From: Desulfuromonas sp. AOP6
GTDB lineage: Bacteria > Desulfobacterota > Desulfuromonadia > Desulfuromonadales > SZUA-540
NCBI RefSeq assembly: GCF_009731355.2
Contig: NZ_AP022810.1
Coordinates: forward strand, 3,190,001 to 3,254,000
DNA: 64,000 bases
Direction of reading: 5' to 3'
Of the stretch, positions 17,859 through 27,110 are shown piece after piece; positions within the stretch are counted from its first letter, which is position 1; every line of letters starts with the position of its first letter. Made by a program: the position numbers and the translations under genes. Below the pieces are notes generated by a model. That model saw only the letters and a program-made list of their open reading frames with translations. It ran no database searches and was not told the origin of the DNA.

Positions 17859-18740
17859 CTAGCGCCTCTCCCGCAGGGCGGCGATGCGCTCTTCGAGGGG
17901 AGGGTGGGTCATGAACAGACGTTTGAGCCCTCGACCGATGTTGCCGGAGATGCCGAAGGCCGCCATCTGGTCGGGAAGGTGGGGCTGACCGGCAGACATG
18001 CGCAGCCGCTCCAGCGCCGCTACCATCTTTTCGCGGCCGGCGAGGGTGGCGGCGCCGGCATCGGCCCGAAATTCACGCTGACGACTGAACCAGAAGACGA
18101 TGACGCTGGCCAGAATACCGAAGACCATCTGAGCGACGAGGGTAGTGATAAAGAAGCCGGGGCCATGGCCCCGCTCGGTTTTGAAAACCACGCGGTCGAC
18201 CAGGTGTCCCACCACCCGCGAGGCCACAATGACGAAAGTATTCACCACCCCTTGAATGAGAGCCAGGGTGATCATGTCCCCATTGGCGACGTGGCTGACC
18301 TCGTGAGCCAGCACTGCCTCGGCCTCATCCCTGTTCATGCCCCGCAGCAACCCGGTGCTTACCGCTACCAAAGCGCTGTTGCGACGCATGCCGGTGGCAA
18401 AGGCGTTGACGTCCGGGGCGTTGTAGATGGCCACCTCGGGCATGCCAATCCCCGCCGCCGAAGCCTGGCGCCGCACCGTTTCCACCAGCCAGATCTCCTG
18501 CTCGCTGGAGGGCTGGCTGATGACCTGGGCGCCGGTGAGGCGCTTGGCCGTCCACTTGGAGATGGCGAGGGAGATGAGGGAGCCACCGAAGCCGAAAACT
18601 GCTGCAAAGGCGATGAGGCTCGGCATGTTGAGGCCCTCTTCCCGCAGCATCGGGCCGACCCCGAGCAGGTTAAGCACAAAACTCAGCACCACAAGAATGG
18701 CGATATTGGTGATGACAAACAGTCCGATGCGTTTAAACAT
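17859..18740 (-). CDS. htpX: Membrane zinc metalloprotease HtpX
   Basis: M48 peptidase of 293 aa (E. coli HtpX is also 293). Two N-terminal TM helices (about residues 5-25 and 35-55) precede the catalytic HExxH, seen as [11 protein letters not shown] (H146, E147, H150); the third zinc-ligand glutamate lies in [14 protein letters not shown]. Two further hydrophobic segments (about 157-180 and 190-220) follow. It degrades misfolded inner-membrane proteins together with FtsH; HflKC, which regulates FtsH, is encoded nearby at 20578-22538. GGAGGAGTTCATC precedes the ATG. It sits between the Na/Pi transporter and the SLC13 gene in the same direction. Confidence 0.95.
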   Translation of the reverse strand: MFKRIGLFVITNIAILVVLSFVLNLLGVGPMLREEGLNMPSLIAFAAVFGFGGSLISLAISKWTAKRLTGAQVISQPSSEQEIWLVETVRRQASAAGIGMPEVAIYNAPDVNAFATGMRRNSALVAVSTGLLRGMNRDEAEAVLAHEVSHVANGDMITLALIQGVVNTFVIVASRVVGHLVDRVVFKTERGHGPGFFITTLVAQMVFGILASVIVFWFSRQREFRADAGAATLAGREKMVAALERLRMSAGQPHLPDQMAAFGISGNIGRGLKRLFMTHPPLEERIAALRERR

Positions 18741-18773
18741 GATGAACTCCTCCTCTACCTATGGATATACGCC

Positions 18774-20423
18774 TTACTCAGGCGAGTAATTCTCCTCGCT
18801 TTGCGCTTCGATGACCTGGGCCCTGGCGGGATCGCGCAGCAGCCGATCGGCCTTGACCAGCTGTTCCACCATGCGCCGCGTCGTGCTAAGCACCCCGAGC
18901 AGGTGATCAGCCTGCTCAACTCGCAGTCTTCTGGCCACGGCTGCCGCCAGAATTTCTCCCTTGGCCTGCTGATAGGCCCCCTGAAAATCGTCCAGCGCCT
19001 GTTGACGATGCACATCGGCCCCCGCAAAATCCTCATCGCGCCCCGTCAGGTCGCAGCAAGTCTTCACCGTGGTGACGAGGTGTTCAAGGACATCGACGAT
19101 CTGGCGGTCGCTGCTGGTGGCCATCTCCCGGCGCAGCTCCAAGGCATTGCCCGACATCCGCGCGGCCTCATCGAGATAGCGAGCAATGCGCAGATCCCGG
19201 GCCAGGCTCTCCCCCACTTCCCGGGACAGGCTTTCCGTACGGACCTTGCTGATAAAGTCTGTGATGGCGGCGCCCAGGGTCCGCATGGCCGCCGCCTGCT
19301 GTTCCACCAGCGCCGCCGGTTGCTCGGGATGCAGCAGCGCGTCATACACCATCTGGTTGGCCATAAGGCGCAAGCGGGCCAGTTCGGCGGCCAGAGCCGA
19401 TTCGGCCAGCTCAGGGGTGGCCGTCAAGGTCGTATCGAGGTGCCGCGGTCGGCCGGCTTCCTCCTCCTGGCTGCGAAAAAGCCGTTGCAGCCAGCGGGTC
19501 AGCAGACCGGCCACGGGCAGCATCAACAGAACCCCGAGCACATTGAAGACCGTGTGGAAAAGAGCCAGCACCGCCGCCGGGCTCCCTTCCAGCTCGAGGC
19601 CATCCGCCAGCAGATGGATGCCCCACATGAGCAGCGGCAACAGCGCCAGCGCCACAATACCTGTAATGAGGTTAAAGAGAATATGACCAAGAGCCAGTCG
19701 CTTGGCGTTGGGGGTGGCGCGCAGTACCGCCATGGCCGCCGTCGAGGTGCTGCCGAGATTGGCGCCGATGATGGCGACAGCGGCCGGGTACATGCCGATC
19801 ACACCGCCGCTGACCGCAGTCAGCACAATGGCGATGGAGGCACTGGAGGACTGAGTCAGTACCGTCGCCACAAAGCCGATAGCCAAAAAGAGGAGGGTTC
19901 CGCCGGTTTCGCCGTCCGTCAGCGTGGCGCTGTAGCTCGAGGCCAAGCCGCCGAAACCCTCCTTGAGGACGGATAGCCCCAGAAAAAACAGGCCGAATCC
20001 CGCCAGGGCTTCTCCCAGCCCACGCAATCGCCTGTCGCTAAGGCCAAGTCGCAGCATGACGCCCAGCGCCAGAATCGGGAGGGCGAAGTTTTCGATTTTG
20101 AACCCGAAGCCGACCAGACTTACCAGCCAGCCGGTGACCGTGGTGCCAATGTTGGTGCCGAACACCACCGTTAGCGCCTGGGCCAGGGTGAAGACCCCGG
20201 CATTGACGAAACCGATCGTCGCCACGGTGACAGCGCTGGAGGACTGCACAAGCCCCGTCACCAGGATGCCGGCCAGTACACCCCGCAAAGGTGTAGAGGT
20301 ATAACGATTCAGCAGCTGTTTGAGGCCGCCGCCGGCGAAGACCTTGAGGCCTTCAGTCATCATCATCATGGCGAGCATGAATAGCGCCAACCCGCCCAGG
20401 GTATTCAAGGCAATCTGCATCAT
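18774..20423 (-). CDS. Na+/phosphate cotransporter (NptA/YjbB family) with PhoU-like domain
   Basis: 549-residue membrane protein. Two Na/Pi-cotransporter repeats are visible: QSSSAVTVATIGFVNAG plus NIGTTVTGW near residues 60-100, and TQSSSASIAIVLTAVSGG plus GANLGSTSTAAMAV near residues 185-235. The QSS motifs form the substrate site. The C-terminal 200 residues are helical and cytosolic, resembling PhoU. Related bacterial proteins such as YjbB export phosphate. It is the first gene of a same-strand run leading to htpX and the sulfur genes. Confidence 0.9.
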   Translation of the reverse strand: MMQIALNTLGGLALFMLAMMMMTEGLKVFAGGGLKQLLNRYTSTPLRGVLAGILVTGLVQSSSAVTVATIGFVNAGVFTLAQALTVVFGTNIGTTVTGWLVSLVGFGFKIENFALPILALGVMLRLGLSDRRLRGLGEALAGFGLFFLGLSVLKEGFGGLASSYSATLTDGETGGTLLFLAIGFVATVLTQSSSASIAIVLTAVSGGVIGMYPAAVAIIGANLGSTSTAAMAVLRATPNAKRLALGHILFNLITGIVALALLPLLMWGIHLLADGLELEGSPAAVLALFHTVFNVLGVLLMLPVAGLLTRWLQRLFRSQEEEAGRPRHLDTTLTATPELAESALAAELARLRLMANQMVYDALLHPEQPAALVEQQAAAMRTLGAAITDFISKVRTESLSREVGESLARDLRIARYLDEAARMSGNALELRREMATSSDRQIVDVLEHLVTTVKTCCDLTGRDEDFAGADVHRQQALDDFQGAYQQAKGEILAAAVARRLRVEQADHLLGVLSTTRRMVEQLVKADRLLRDPARAQVIEAQSEENYSPE

Positions 20424-20519
20424 CTCCCATATCCGGTGCGCATCTGGCGTTGGAATAACAAGAGTTTACTTGTCTTCGACAGCAATGCAAGGTGCAGTCG
20501 GCTGACCTTTAAAGGCAAT

Positions 20520-20551
20520 AAGGCCCGCCTTTGCTGGGAAAGGCGGGCCTT
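20520..20551 (-). terminator. Terminator after hflC
   Basis: AAGGCCCGCCTTT (20520-20532) and AAAGGCGGGCCTT (20539-20551) form a 13-bp stem with a 6-nt loop, 27 nt downstream of the hflC stop. The T-run on the minus strand is short. Confidence 0.7.
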
Positions 20552-20577
20552 GCGATGGTCTGCATTTCAATGGACGG

Positions 20578-21516
20578 CTATTTGACGTCCTGCAGATATT
20601 TGTAGAAAGGCGAGTCGGTTCCGATCACCAGCCGGCCATTCTTGCCGATGACCTTCTTGTAGGACTCGAGGGTGCGCAAAAAGGAGTAGAATTCCTTGTC
20701 GCGGCTGTAGGCCGTGGCATAGATGCCCGCCGCTTCGGCGTCGGCCTTGCCCCGAATTTCCAGGGCCAGACGGTAGGCTTCCGAGGTAATCTGCTTGAGC
20801 TCGCGCTCCATCTTGCCCAGAATCTCGGCTTTTTCTCCCTCACCTTCCGAGCGATATTCAGCCGCCACCTGGTTACGCTCGTTAACCATGCGTTCGTAGA
20901 CGCGGGTCAAAACCTGATCGACATAATTGATGCGTTTGATCTGCACATCGATAAGCTCAATGCCGTACTCAGGGGTGCTGGCTCGGGCCTTGCCGAGCAG
21001 GCCCTCCAGAATTTCCTCGCGGCCGACCAGTTCGCTTTCACTGACAACTTGGCCTTCGACCTCAAACACCTCTACTTTCCCCTCGCCCTTCGGCGACTTG
21101 TAATCGCTGCCGCGCACGAGTTCGGCCAGCAGACGACCGGACACGGCATCGCGCACCACCGAGTCGATGATGTCGTCGAGCCGGCTCTGGGCACCGACTT
21201 GCGTCGCCACGGTCTTGTAGAAGAGCAGGGGATCGACAATACGCCAGCGCGCCGTGGTGTCGACCCAGATGAAGCGCTTGTCCTTGGTGGGAATCTGATT
21301 GGGGGCGCTGTCCCACTTCATGATGCGCTTTTCAAAGCGCTTGACCTCTTGAATGAGGGGTATTTTGACGTGTATTCCCGCCCCCCTGACATCCCCCACG
21401 GGCTTGCCAAACTGGGTGACGATGGCCTGTTCGGCCTCCGTGACCACAAAAAGACTACTGCTGATGCCGACGACAGCGACAAAGACCAGCAGGATAATTA
21501 CGGGTAATATTTTCAT
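20578..21516 (-). CDS. hflC: FtsH regulator HflC (SPFH domain)
   Basis: 312-residue type II membrane protein with one N-terminal TM segment (about residues 4-24) and an SPFH/band-7 domain (about 20-200), followed by a coiled-coil region rich in Glu/Arg/Ala (ERNQVAAEYRSEGEGEKAEI) and a short C-terminal domain. The typical HflC stretch TVVTQFGKPV appears here as IVTQFGKPVGDVRGAGIHVK. It forms a large periplasmic cage with HflK around FtsH hexamers. It overlaps hflK by 4 bp (ATGA), so the two are co-translated. Confidence 0.95.
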   Translation of the reverse strand: MKILPVIILLVFVAVVGISSSLFVVTEAEQAIVTQFGKPVGDVRGAGIHVKIPLIQEVKRFEKRIMKWDSAPNQIPTKDKRFIWVDTTARWRIVDPLLFYKTVATQVGAQSRLDDIIDSVVRDAVSGRLLAELVRGSDYKSPKGEGKVEVFEVEGQVVSESELVGREEILEGLLGKARASTPEYGIELIDVQIKRINYVDQVLTRVYERMVNERNQVAAEYRSEGEGEKAEILGKMERELKQITSEAYRLALEIRGKADAEAAGIYATAYSRDKEFYSFLRTLESYKKVIGKNGRLVIGTDSPFYKYLQDVK

Positions 21517-22538
21517 TGTTTCCCTCCCTGACTCTCGCTGCGCATCGGCAGCAGCGGCAGCAGGTTACTCCCGGCGCCGTCCATCACGTAGATCTCTTCC
21601 AGCTTCGGCAGCACCTCTTCCATGGTTTCGAGGAAAATGCGGCGCTTGGTCACTTCAGGCGCCTTGCGGTATTCAAGCAGCAGGGCTTCAAAACGGTTGG
21701 TCTCACCGCGGGCTTTGTTGATGCGTTCGATGGCGTAGCCTTCAGCCTCTTCCACCGTTTTCTTCGCTTCGCCACGAGCCCGGGGCACTTCGCGGTTGAA
21801 CTGCTCGCGGGCCTGGAAGATCATACTCTCCTTCTGCTGCTCGGCCTCGTTGACCTCGTTGAAAGCTTTTTTGACGGGATCAGGCGGCGTGACATCCTGA
21901 AACTTGACGGTGACAACACGCACGCCGATATCGTACTGATTAAGGGTTTGCTGCAGATCCTGCTGGATGAGGGAGGCCAGCATGGCGCGCTCGGTGGTCA
22001 ATACGTCGGTGACGTTGCTGTTGCCGATAACCTTGCGCACCATGGCCTCACTGACGTCGCGGATGGTGTCCACCGGATTTTTTAGTTGGAAAACGTACTT
22101 ATAGGGATCGATCACCTGAAACTGGACGATCCATTCCACATCGCTGACATTGAGGTCACCGGTCAAGGTCAGTGATTCTTCTTCCAAGCCTTTCTTGGTA
22201 TAGGTCGTGCGTTCTCCCGGCAGAACCGTGCGGAAACCAAACTCTTCTTTAAAGACACGGCCGGTCTTCACCAAATAGACGCGATCGATGCCAAAAGGCA
22301 GCTTGAAGTGGAGTCCCGGCTGTGAATAACCAGTGAATTTGCCGAAACGCAAGATAACCCCGGTCTCCTCCGTGTCGACCTTGTAAAAGCTGCTCATGCC
22401 GATAAAAACTGCCAGGACCGCAACCGCGACGAGAAAGAGATTTTTACTAGGACGAAACTCTTTCTTGAGCTTCTGCCCTATGTCGATGATTTTCTTTTCC
22501 AGGTCCTCTGCCGAGGGACCTTCTCCCCAATTTTGCAT
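21513..22538 (-). CDS. hflK: FtsH regulator HflK (SPFH domain)
   Basis: 341-residue partner of HflC. A short cytosolic N-terminus is followed by a TM segment (about residues 38-57, LFLVAVAVLAVFIG), an SPFH domain with the signature GVILRFGKFTGYSQPGLHFK, and a helical coiled coil ending in a flexible tail. The N-terminal cytosolic Gly-rich domain of E. coli HflK is mostly missing, as in many delta-proteobacterial forms. GGGAGGATCA precedes the ATG. A 7-bp GC hairpin lies in the leader at 22562-22582. Confidence 0.95.
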   Translation of the reverse strand: MQNWGEGPSAEDLEKKIIDIGQKLKKEFRPSKNLFLVAVAVLAVFIGMSSFYKVDTEETGVILRFGKFTGYSQPGLHFKLPFGIDRVYLVKTGRVFKEEFGFRTVLPGERTTYTKKGLEEESLTLTGDLNVSDVEWIVQFQVIDPYKYVFQLKNPVDTIRDVSEAMVRKVIGNSNVTDVLTTERAMLASLIQQDLQQTLNQYDIGVRVVTVKFQDVTPPDPVKKAFNEVNEAEQQKESMIFQAREQFNREVPRARGEAKKTVEEAEGYAIERINKARGETNRFEALLLEYRKAPEVTKRRIFLETMEEVLPKLEEIYVMDGAGSNLLPLLPMRSESQGGKQ

Positions 22539-22603
22539 TGATCCTCCCTGTCTGGGTTGGTGGGGCCCCTGTTGTTGGGCCCCTGTCGCAAATAAAAAGA
22601 AAT

Positions 22604-22628
22604 GGTAGCATAAAAGAATGCGGCTACC
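22604..22628 (-). terminator. Imperfect hairpin between the RND operon and hflK
   Basis: On the minus strand GGTAGCCGCAT and ATGCTACC pair with a small bulge and are followed by a T-rich stretch (ATTTCTTTTTATTT). It sits 40 nt after the RND fusion stop and is a plausible, imperfect terminator. Confidence 0.45.
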
Positions 22629-22667
22629 TAGCAGATCCGGTCGAAGACAGGTCGCTTTTGCTTCAAT

Positions 22668-25600
22668 CTATTCCCCCAGGGACGACAGACGACCACCGGC
22701 CAGTTCTTCCGCCAGACTCGCCAGGATCAGGGCCCGTTCTGCCTGACGGAGCAGGCTGCTCGCCTGCAGCAAAGCGGCTTCGGCGTCGAGCACCTCGTTG
22801 ACCGATCCTCTCTGCGCCTCGTACTTGAGCCGTTCGAGACGCAAAGCCTCACGGGCCTGCACCATCCCTTTGCCGTGAGCCTGTTGCCTGACACGGGCGC
22901 TGGCGACCTCGGCGCGGGCGACGGCCAGTTCACGCCGCGCGTTAAGTTGAGCCTCGCGCAGGCGGGCCCGGGCCCTATCTGCTTCAGCGCGGGCCTGCGT
23001 CACCTTGCCGGCCCGTAAACCGCCGTCCAACAGCGGAACGGTCAGCTTCACGCCGACCGTCGCATCGGTCTGGCTGTCGTCGCCGGGCACACCGGCCGCC
23101 ATCGACAGGGGATCATCGGCCCCGTAATATCCGGCACTGGCAAAGAGCCGCAGCTCCGGCAGGTAAGCCCGCTTCGCCCCGACGGGCTGTCGGCGGGCAG
23201 ACTCGACCTCGGCCTGCCGCGCCGCCAGGTCATCGCGGTGGCTCCCCCCATCCCTGTTTTCCGCCGAGGGTTGGGTCACTGCGGCGGGATCGACGTCGGT
23301 CAACGGCGGCAGTTCACCCTCACATCCCAAGACCGCCAGTAAGGCGTATTCAGCCTCGACGAGGGCAGCCTTCACCTCGGCCAGCTGACTTTCCACCTCA
23401 GCCAGACGCACCTCGACCTTGAGCTTGTCCACCCGCGCCGTCCGCCCCTGCCGCCACAGCTGCTCGGCAGCACGGTCGAGAGCAGACAGACTGTCCAGGG
23501 AGGCGAGGGTGGCCAGGCGAATATCGCGCAGGGACAATACCTGCAAAAACTGTTGGGAAATCTGAAAGGCCACCTCGTCCCTGGCTCGGGCCGCCTGATG
23601 CCGGACCCCCTCCTGCTGGGCCCTGGCGGCCTTCAGACGGGCCCGGGTCGCACCGAAGTCGGCGAGAAGCAGATCGGCGCTGGCCGTGGCCTGATAGACG
23701 CGATGGGCAAACCCCTGATTCTGGGGCGCCAGCCCCGGCGCCATGTTGTGCCGCTCCTGCGACCAGGCGGCGCTCCCTTCCAGGCGCAGCTGCACCCCGC
23801 GCGGGGCCCCGGCGCTCCGCACCAGGCCCTGGCTGCGTTCTACTTCGGCGGCGGCCTGGGCCAGAGCCGGACTGTGTTCGAGGCCATAGGCCACCGCCTC
23901 CGTCAGCGACAGGGGCGCGGGCAGCTCGGCCCCCCAGGCCAGGTCCGTCTGGGGCGGCAGCAGGGCGCTGAACAGGAGAAGGGTAACCGCCGGTTTTCTG
24001 GCCGCGCGCCACAGCATCCTCAGTTTCTCCTGCGCGTCATCCAGAAGTACGTAGACCAGAGGCAGATAGACCATGGTCACCACCGTCCCTACCAGCAGAC
24101 CGGAGGCGGCGGCGATACCCAGGGGGCTCATGCGCTCCAGGCCGACGGCCATCTCGAAGATCAGGGGCGAAAAACCGATGACCGTGGAGGTCGCCGTCAT
24201 GAAGATGGGGCGCAGTCGCAGCCGCACCGAGGCGATGATGGCTTCGTCACGGCTCATCCCCTCCCGGCGCGCCTCCAGAATAAAGTCGAGCATGAGGATG
24301 GCGTTATTGACGATGGTGCCGCCGAGCAGAATGATCCCCATCAGGGCCGGCATGCAGAAGGGTTTATCGAAGAGCAGCAGGCCCCACACCGCCCCGGCCA
24401 CGGCCAGGGGAATGGAGAGGACGATGGCCAATGGTGGCAGAAAAGAGCGAAACATGGCGAAGAGCAGAATGAAGAGGAGCACCAGGCCGATGAGCAGCGC
24501 CCGCCCCATTTCGCCCTGGCTCTGGCCCATGTCGCGGGCCGTGCCGGCGATCTCCAGCGCGTAACCGGCCGGCAGGGGCATGTCCCGCAGACGCTGTTCG
24601 GCTAAACTGGTGACCTGGGCGATGGTCAGCACCTGGTTGCCCGCCGTCAGATCGATGGTCGGGCTCAAATTTTCGCGGGTGATGAAGGGGGGCTGCACTT
24701 CGCTGCGCACCTGTGCCAGGGTGCCGAGCTTGATCGGCCCCTGGGCCGTGGGAATATCCACCTGCAGCAAAGCCTCGGGTTCATCGATCTGGCTCTGTTG
24801 ATAGCGCAGGCGGATGGGGATATCGAGATAGCCCTGCAGGCGCAGCTCACTGCCCGCCATCCCCTGCACCGCCTGGCGCAGCGACTCGGCCACTCCACCG
24901 GCGGAGGTTCCGTAGAGGCGGGCCAACTCGGCATCGACCGCCACCGTCTGCTGCACCTTGTCGCGGTACCAGGAACGCCGCAGATCCGTCAGACCGGGGA
25001 GGCCCCGCAGGCGCTGCAGCGCTTCGTCCGCCAGGCTGTCGAGCATCGGCAGCTCCGGACCCGTGATCACCAGGTTGAAGGGAGCCTTGGTGGTCGCCAC
25101 CGGGGTGGCTCCATACTCGGAGACCCGGAAAGTGCGCACCCCCTCAAGGCGCCGCAAGCCCTGCCGCCAGCGCTCCTGAATCTGCCAGATATCGGCCTCG
25201 CGCTCGGTACGGGAGATGAGGTGAATGGTGAGCTTGGCGCTCTGGGTGGTGGTCCCGCCACCGCCGAAGCTGACCGCCTGCGGCTCCGACCCGACCACCG
25301 CCGAAATGCTCTTGACCTCGGGGGACTGACCGAGCAGGGCTTCCACCCGGCTCAGCACCTCTTCCACCTGGCGGGGGCTGGCCGAGGCATCCGTGTCGAA
25401 CTCCACCAGGGCGATCCCCGTGTCCATGGGCGGCATCTGCTCGCCACCCAGCAGAGGCCGCACCACGCGCATGGTGAAGACCAGAAAAACCAGGGCGAGG
25501 ATGACAAAGAGCAGGCGGCGGCGCAGGACCAGGCCCACCAGGCCGACATAGAAATCGCTCAATCGGTCGAGGCCCGTCTCCACCGGATTTGCCAGCCGCT

Positions 25601-27110
25601 CCAGGCCCCGCCGCTGCCGGCGTTGCCCGCCGAGCAGGCGGGAGGCCACCAGGGGGATGACGGTCAGGGAGACGAGCAGCGAGGTGACCAGAGTGGCGAT
25701 AATGATGATATTCAAGGGGGCCATCACCCGGCCCGTGTAGCCCTGGGTAAAGATTACCGGCACCAGCACCACCACCGTGGTCAGCATGCCGGCGGTGACG
25801 GCCAGGGAGACCTGGCGCGTTCCCTCCAGCGCCGCCTGGGCGGGATCTTCCCCCGCCAGGTCGTGATGACGGCGATAGATGTTCTCCAGCACCACCACCG
25901 AGGCATCAACGACCATGCCGACGGCGATGATCAGCGCCGACAGGGTCACCATGTTCAGCGTGTAGGGACTGAACCACAACACGACCAGCGCCCCCAGAAA
26001 GGAGAGGGGGATGGAGACGCTTACTGTCGCGGCGGCACGCAGGTTGCCGAGGAAGAAAAAGATGACCAGCACCGTGAGGATGACGGCCTGCACCAGGGAG
26101 GAACGCATGCCGCTGACGTTGAGATCGATGAGCGGCTGCTGGTCGTCGGTTATCTCGAAGAGCAGGTCGGGATAGCGGGCCTCGAGGCCCGGCAGGGCAG
26201 CTTTAAGATTTTTGATCGCCTTGACCGTCTCCCCCTTTTCCGGGCGCAGCAGATTCAGGGCGATAGCGGCCTTGCCGTTGCCATGGTAGAGGCTGCGCGC
26301 ATCGGCCGTTTCCAGCCGAACCTCGGCGACATCGCGCAGATAGACGGTCTGGCCCTGGGCGCTGCGCAGCGGCAGGTTCTGCAAGGCCGCCGCCGAGGCA
26401 AATTCGCCGGCGACGTTGACCAGGTATTCCCGGCGATCGCCGTAGAGGATGCCGGCCGGCGCCGAGACGTTCTGCCCCGCCAGGGCCGCCATCACCGTTT
26501 CCAGGCCGAGGCCGTGGGCACGCAGGGCCTCCCGGTCAAGGCGCACCGACACCTCGGCCCGGTGGCCGCCAAAGACCTGCACATCGCCGATGCCGTCAAG
26601 GCGCAGCAGGCTGTCCTTGAGATCGTTTTCGGCCAGCAGGCGGACATCCGCCAGCGTCTTCAGACTGTCCGGCCGGGGGGAGAGGGCCAGGGTCAACAGA
26701 GGGCGGTTGGAATCGGTAATGCGAAAGAGACGGGGCTGGGCCGCGCCGGCCGGCAGGCTCCCCTGCACGCGGGCGACTGCATTCTGCACATCGGTGACCG
26801 CCTCGCCAATAGGTTTGTCGTAGGCGAACTCCACGTTGATGGAGGAGACCTCATCGCGGGAGGTGGAACTGACCCGGGTGACGCCCGAGAGGGTGTGCAG
26901 CTCCTTTTCCAGCACCTGGGTCACCTGGTCGGCCATGTCGCGCGCCACTGCTCCCGGCTTCACCGTGACCACCGCCACCTGCGGCGGCACCGTGTCGGGA
27001 AAGAGATCCGTCGGCGTTTTCCAGAAGGCGAAACCGCCGAGAGCGAAGACGACCATCGCCAGCGCCGCCACCAGGTGCGGCTGCTTCAGCGCGAAACGGG
27101 GCAGACTCAT
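22668..27110 (-). CDS. RND efflux permease fused in frame to a TolC-type outer membrane factor
   Basis: A single 1480-codon frame. Residues 1-1031 are a complete RND permease (12 TM, two porter repeats) with the usual block MVVDASVVVLENIYRRHHD near residue 400 and LGGTIVNNAILMLDFILEARR near residue 920. Residues 1032-1480 are a complete outer membrane factor: a signal-peptide-like segment (KPAVTLLLFSALLPP), then two long-helix OEP repeats (SLTEAVAYGLEHSPALAQA onward). At codon 1032 an ATG (24017) is preceded by AGGAGA (24026-24031) with a 9-nt spacer, so the OMF could also be made alone. The adaptor and a MarR regulator are upstream. RND-OMF fusions are known in some Bacteroidetes metal pumps, but this junction keeps the OMF signal. 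Confidence 0.92.
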   Translation of the reverse strand: MSLPRFALKQPHLVAALAMVVFALGGFAFWKTPTDLFPDTVPPQVAVVTVKPGAVARDMADQVTQVLEKELHTLSGVTRVSSTSRDEVSSINVEFAYDKPIGEAVTDVQNAVARVQGSLPAGAAQPRLFRITDSNRPLLTLALSPRPDSLKTLADVRLLAENDLKDSLLRLDGIGDVQVFGGHRAEVSVRLDREALRAHGLGLETVMAALAGQNVSAPAGILYGDRREYLVNVAGEFASAAALQNLPLRSAQGQTVYLRDVAEVRLETADARSLYHGNGKAAIALNLLRPEKGETVKAIKNLKAALPGLEARYPDLLFEITDDQQPLIDLNVSGMRSSLVQAVILTVLVIFFFLGNLRAAATVSVSIPLSFLGALVVLWFSPYTLNMVTLSALIIAVGMVVDASVVVLENIYRRHHDLAGEDPAQAALEGTRQVSLAVTAGMLTTVVVLVPVIFTQGYTGRVMAPLNIIIIATLVTSLLVSLTVIPLVASRLLGGQRRQRRGLERLANPVETGLDRLSDFYVGLVGLVLRRRLLFVILALVFLVFTMRVVRPLLGGEQMPPMDTGIALVEFDTDASASPRQVEEVLSRVEALLGQSPEVKSISAVVGSEPQAVSFGGGGTTTQSAKLTIHLISRTEREADIWQIQERWRQGLRRLEGVRTFRVSEYGATPVATTKAPFNLVITGPELPMLDSLADEALQRLRGLPGLTDLRRSWYRDKVQQTVAVDAELARLYGTSAGGVAESLRQAVQGMAGSELRLQGYLDIPIRLRYQQSQIDEPEALLQVDIPTAQGPIKLGTLAQVRSEVQPPFITRENLSPTIDLTAGNQVLTIAQVTSLAEQRLRDMPLPAGYALEIAGTARDMGQSQGEMGRALLIGLVLLFILLFAMFRSFLPPLAIVLSIPLAVAGAVWGLLLFDKPFCMPALMGIILLGGTIVNNAILMLDFILEARREGMSRDEAIIASVRLRLRPIFMTATSTVIGFSPLIFEMAVGLERMSPLGIAAASGLLVGTVVTMVYLPLVYVLLDDAQEKLRMLWRAARKPAVTLLLFSALLPPQTDLAWGAELPAPLSLTEAVAYGLEHSPALAQAAAEVERSQGLVRSAGAPRGVQLRLEGSAAWSQERHNMAPGLAPQNQGFAHRVYQATASADLLLADFGATRARLKAARAQQEGVRHQAARARDEVAFQISQQFLQVLSLRDIRLATLASLDSLSALDRAAEQLWRQGRTARVDKLKVEVRLAEVESQLAEVKAALVEAEYALLAVLGCEGELPPLTDVDPAAVTQPSAENRDGGSHRDDLAARQAEVESARRQPVGAKRAYLPELRLFASAGYYGADDPLSMAAGVPGDDSQTDATVGVKLTVPLLDGGLRAGKVTQARAEADRARARLREAQLNARRELAVARAEVASARVRQQAHGKGMVQAREALRLERLKYEAQRGSVNEVLDAEAALLQASSLLRQAERALILASLAEELAGGRLSSLGE
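24026..24031 (-). promoter_or_regulatory. Internal Shine-Dalgarno for a separate outer membrane factor
   Basis: AGGAGA on the minus strand lies 8-9 nt before the in-frame ATG at 24017 (codon 1032). Initiation there would yield a 449-residue TolC-like protein beginning MLWRAARKPAVTLLLF, with a signal-like hydrophobic stretch. Confidence 0.5.

Noticed and set aside
17904-19976. 690-codon open frame on the plus strand
   Set aside because: Antisense shadow of htpX and the Na/Pi transporter; no domain or ribosome site.
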